Below are positions 5,881 to 6,838 of a stretch of DNA of 6,838 nucleotides, one piece after another. The notes under the pieces were generated by a model, which worked only from the letters and a program-made list of their open reading frames with translations, ran no database searches and was not told the origin of the DNA. Within the stretch, counting starts at the first letter, position 1. Each line of letters starts with the position of its first letter. Both the position numbers and the translations under genes were made by a program. Where the stretch lies: positions 1 through 6,838 of the forward strand of contig DZBA01000186.1 of assembly GCA_022729775.1 (NCBI GenBank). Reading direction: 5' to 3'. This DNA comes from Anaerolinea thermophila. GTDB lineage: Bacteria; Chloroflexota; Anaerolineae; Anaerolineales; Villigracilaceae.

Positions 5881-6151
5881 GCCCCACCTCGCGCCGCAAG
5901 TCATCCAAATTTTGAGGCTTGCCATGATTCTTCAAGGCGCGTCCCAAAGCGGATAAAATTCTTTCAGCGTTTTTAGGCGAGCGCATAAGATAAGCCGTCT
6001 CAGTTAAACTGGCAAGTTCATCCGCTGAAATCATGGCAACATCTTCAGAGCCGCGTCGTTGAATAATCACGATTTCTCTGTCTTGGGTAACGCGGTCGAG
6101 CAAAGTTGCCAACTGTTCACGCGCGCTGGTATAGGTAAATTCGATGGTCAT
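5861..6151 (-). CDS. yefM: YefM/Phd-family antitoxin
   Basis: The 96-residue antitoxin binds and neutralises YoeB and represses its own promoter. The N-terminal Phd/YefM DNA-binding fold is shown by FTYTSAREQLATLLDRV (5-21), followed by IVIIQRRGSEDVAMIS (27-42). The toxin-binding part ETAYLMRSPKNAERILSAL (51-69) closely matches E. coli YefM (ETAYLLRSPANARRL). It is somewhat longer than E. coli YefM, with a charged tail overlapping the toxin start. The start is the ATG at 6151 with GGAG (rc of 6160-6163) at 8 nt; an upstream in-frame ATG at 6262 would run into xpt and across the promoter, so it is rejected. Confidence 0.93.
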   Translation of the reverse strand: MTIEFTYTSAREQLATLLDRVTQDREIVIIQRRGSEDVAMISADELASLTETAYLMRSPKNAERILSALGRALKNHGKPQNLDDLRREVGLETEKA

Positions 6152-6167
6152 TGAAAAAACTCCATTC

Positions 6168-6186
6168 TGTACAGGAATACTGTACA
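6168..6186. promoter_or_regulatory. Paired TGTACA operator of the yefM-yoeB operon
   Basis: The palindrome TGTACA occurs at 6168-6173 and 6181-6186, with centres 13 bp apart. The E. coli yefM-yoeB operator also carries two palindromes with TGTACA cores about one helical turn apart. The right copy overlaps the -10 hexamer of the operon promoter and the left copy lies over the transcription start, so binding of the YefM-YoeB complex would block RNA polymerase. Presence is seen; autoregulation is inferred from the family. Confidence 0.85.
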
Positions 6187-6207
6187 ACAAAAAAATGGAA
6201 CTGTCAA
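6179..6207 (-). promoter_or_regulatory. Promoter of the yefM-yoeB operon
   Basis: On the minus strand TTGACA (6207-6202) is a perfect -35 hexamer. After 17 nt comes TACAGT (6184-6179), four of six matches to the -10 consensus. The transcription start would be near 6172, about 20 nt before the antitoxin ATG. The -35 contains the TGA stop codon of xpt, so the promoter begins inside the upstream gene. Confidence 0.7.
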
Positions 6208-6776
6208 TCCAAAAATTCGATTTTCCCATCATCCAGGGACTTGATGCAAGCGAGTGATTCAATCGGCACGCCGAGCGGCTCGAGCGCGGCGCGTCCGCCT
6301 TCGAAGATTTTCTCGATCAACGCGCCAATGCCGACGATCTTCGAGCCTGCGGTTTCGGCAAGGCGCACGAGTCCGAGGATGGTCGCGCCGGACGCGAGGA
6401 AATCGTCAATGATTAAAACTTTTTCGCCATTGGAAAGATATTCCGGCGAGACAATCAACTCGACCATGCGCCCTTTGGTATGCGATGGCGCGAGCGTCAA
6501 ATACACTTGGTCGGGCATGGTGATGGGCTTGGACTTGCGCGCATACACCACCGGCAAATTCAAGTGAATCCCGGTAGTGACAGCGGGGGCAATGCCGGAA
6601 ATTTCCGCAGTGAGAATCTTGGTCGCGCCGAGGTTTGCAAAGCGCCTGGCAAACTCGCGCCCACAGGCATCCATCAACGTTGGGTCAACCTGATGGTTCA
6701 CAAAACCATCCACTTTCAAGATGCCCTTCCCCAAGTTTTTCCCATCCCTCAAAATGCGATCTTTTAATTGCTGCAT
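6204..6776 (-). CDS. xpt: Xanthine phosphoribosyltransferase
   Basis: The 190-residue cytoplasmic enzyme joins xanthine to PRPP to give XMP in purine salvage. It aligns by eye with B. subtilis Xpt (194 residues): LKVDGFVNHQVDP (20-32, LKVDSFLNHQIDP in B. subtilis), EISGIAPAVTTG (58-69), VVYARKSKP and the PRPP loop VLIIDDFLASGAT (120-132). LIEKIF (153-158) keeps the lysine at 156 present in B. subtilis Xpt. The ATG at 6776 has GGAG (rc of 6782-6785) 5 nt upstream. It is followed after 52 nt by the toxin-antitoxin pair on the same strand, and no terminator is visible between them, so some read-through is likely. No purine riboswitch is seen in the 62 nt of leader inside the window. Confidence 0.95.
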   Translation of the reverse strand: MQQLKDRILRDGKNLGKGILKVDGFVNHQVDPTLMDACGREFARRFANLGATKILTAEISGIAPAVTTGIHLNLPVVYARKSKPITMPDQVYLTLAPSHTKGRMVELIVSPEYLSNGEKVLIIDDFLASGATILGLVRLAETAGSKIVGIGALIEKIFEGGRAALEPLGVPIESLACIKSLDDGKIEFLD

Positions 6777-6808
6777 ATCATCTCCGTTTGACTAGACATT
6801 TTCGCCTT

Positions 6809-6838
6809 ATTGTACATCTTCAAAAGCGAACTTGCCAG
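6809..6838 (-). promoter_or_regulatory. Tentative xpt promoter at the window edge
   Basis: On the minus strand TACAAT (6814-6809) matches the -10 consensus at five of six positions. CTGGCA (6838-6833), 18 nt further upstream, matches -35 at four of six. A start near 6802 would leave a leader of about 25 nt. The window ends exactly at the proposed -35, so a better upstream promoter could exist outside. Confidence 0.35.

Noticed and set aside
6195..6215. Terminator between xpt and the antitoxin gene
   Set aside because: A run of T exists on the minus strand, but only a 4-bp stem (TGGA/TCCA) precedes it, too weak to support a terminator.
6204..6767. Plus-strand open frames across xpt
   Set aside because: Low-complexity shadows of the clear xpt coding frame on the other strand.
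6811..6816. Further TGTACA sites at 6811 (xpt promoter) and 5042 (PH-like gene)
   Set aside because: Both are single copies; one or two such 6-mers are expected by chance in this length, unlike the spaced pair at 6168/6181.
6777..6838. Purine riboswitch upstream of xpt
   Set aside because: Known for Bacillus xpt, but the 62 nt available show no three-way junction with the expected loops; a more distant leader cannot be judged from this window.

Overview
This is a bacterial window of moderate GC content with about 93% of its right-hand part coding. Codon style (many GCG/CGC codons), GAGG-type ribosome binding sites, a Gram-positive-like GAAC-N4-GTTC operator and the gene mix fit a Chloroflexota (Anaerolineae-like) chromosome. 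That placement is inference from style and has not been tested by any search.

Left part (1-1190). The first 334 bases hold no convincing gene. They contain a 148-bp imperfect palindrome (62-209) and then a near-consensus sigma-70 promoter (TTGACA, 17-nt spacer, TATATT). Its spacer is almost filled by a perfect 16-nt palindrome of LexA/SOS-box type (269-284). The short leader downstream can bury both the Shine-Dalgarno sequence and the start codon of the following gene. That gene encodes an unrecognised four-helix membrane protein with a proline-rich tail, and it is closed by an intrinsic terminator.

Middle part (1191-5478). Four plus-strand genes with gaps of 1-11 nt form one probable operon. 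They encode a 735-residue membrane sensor diguanylate cyclase (PAS-GAF-coiled coil-GAF-GGDEF), a small membrane protein resembling a DUF697 core, a D-amino-acid-dehydrogenase-like FAD oxidoreductase, and a small membrane protein with a PH-like domain. The operon ends at a perfect 14-bp hairpin that also serves the converging minus-strand genes.

Right part (5605-6838, minus strand). xpt (xanthine phosphoribosyltransferase, purine salvage) is followed by a YefM-YoeB toxin-antitoxin pair. The pair has its own promoter, whose -35 box contains the xpt stop codon. Two TGTACA palindromes over the -10 region form the expected autoregulatory operator. The toxin probably starts at a TTG with a strong ribosome binding site inside the antitoxin gene.

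The most interesting part is 260-1075: an orphan membrane protein that appears to be locked both at transcription (SOS-type operator) and at translation (buried RBS and start codon). This layout recalls SOS-induced membrane effectors such as TisB, although this protein is far larger and its role is unknown.
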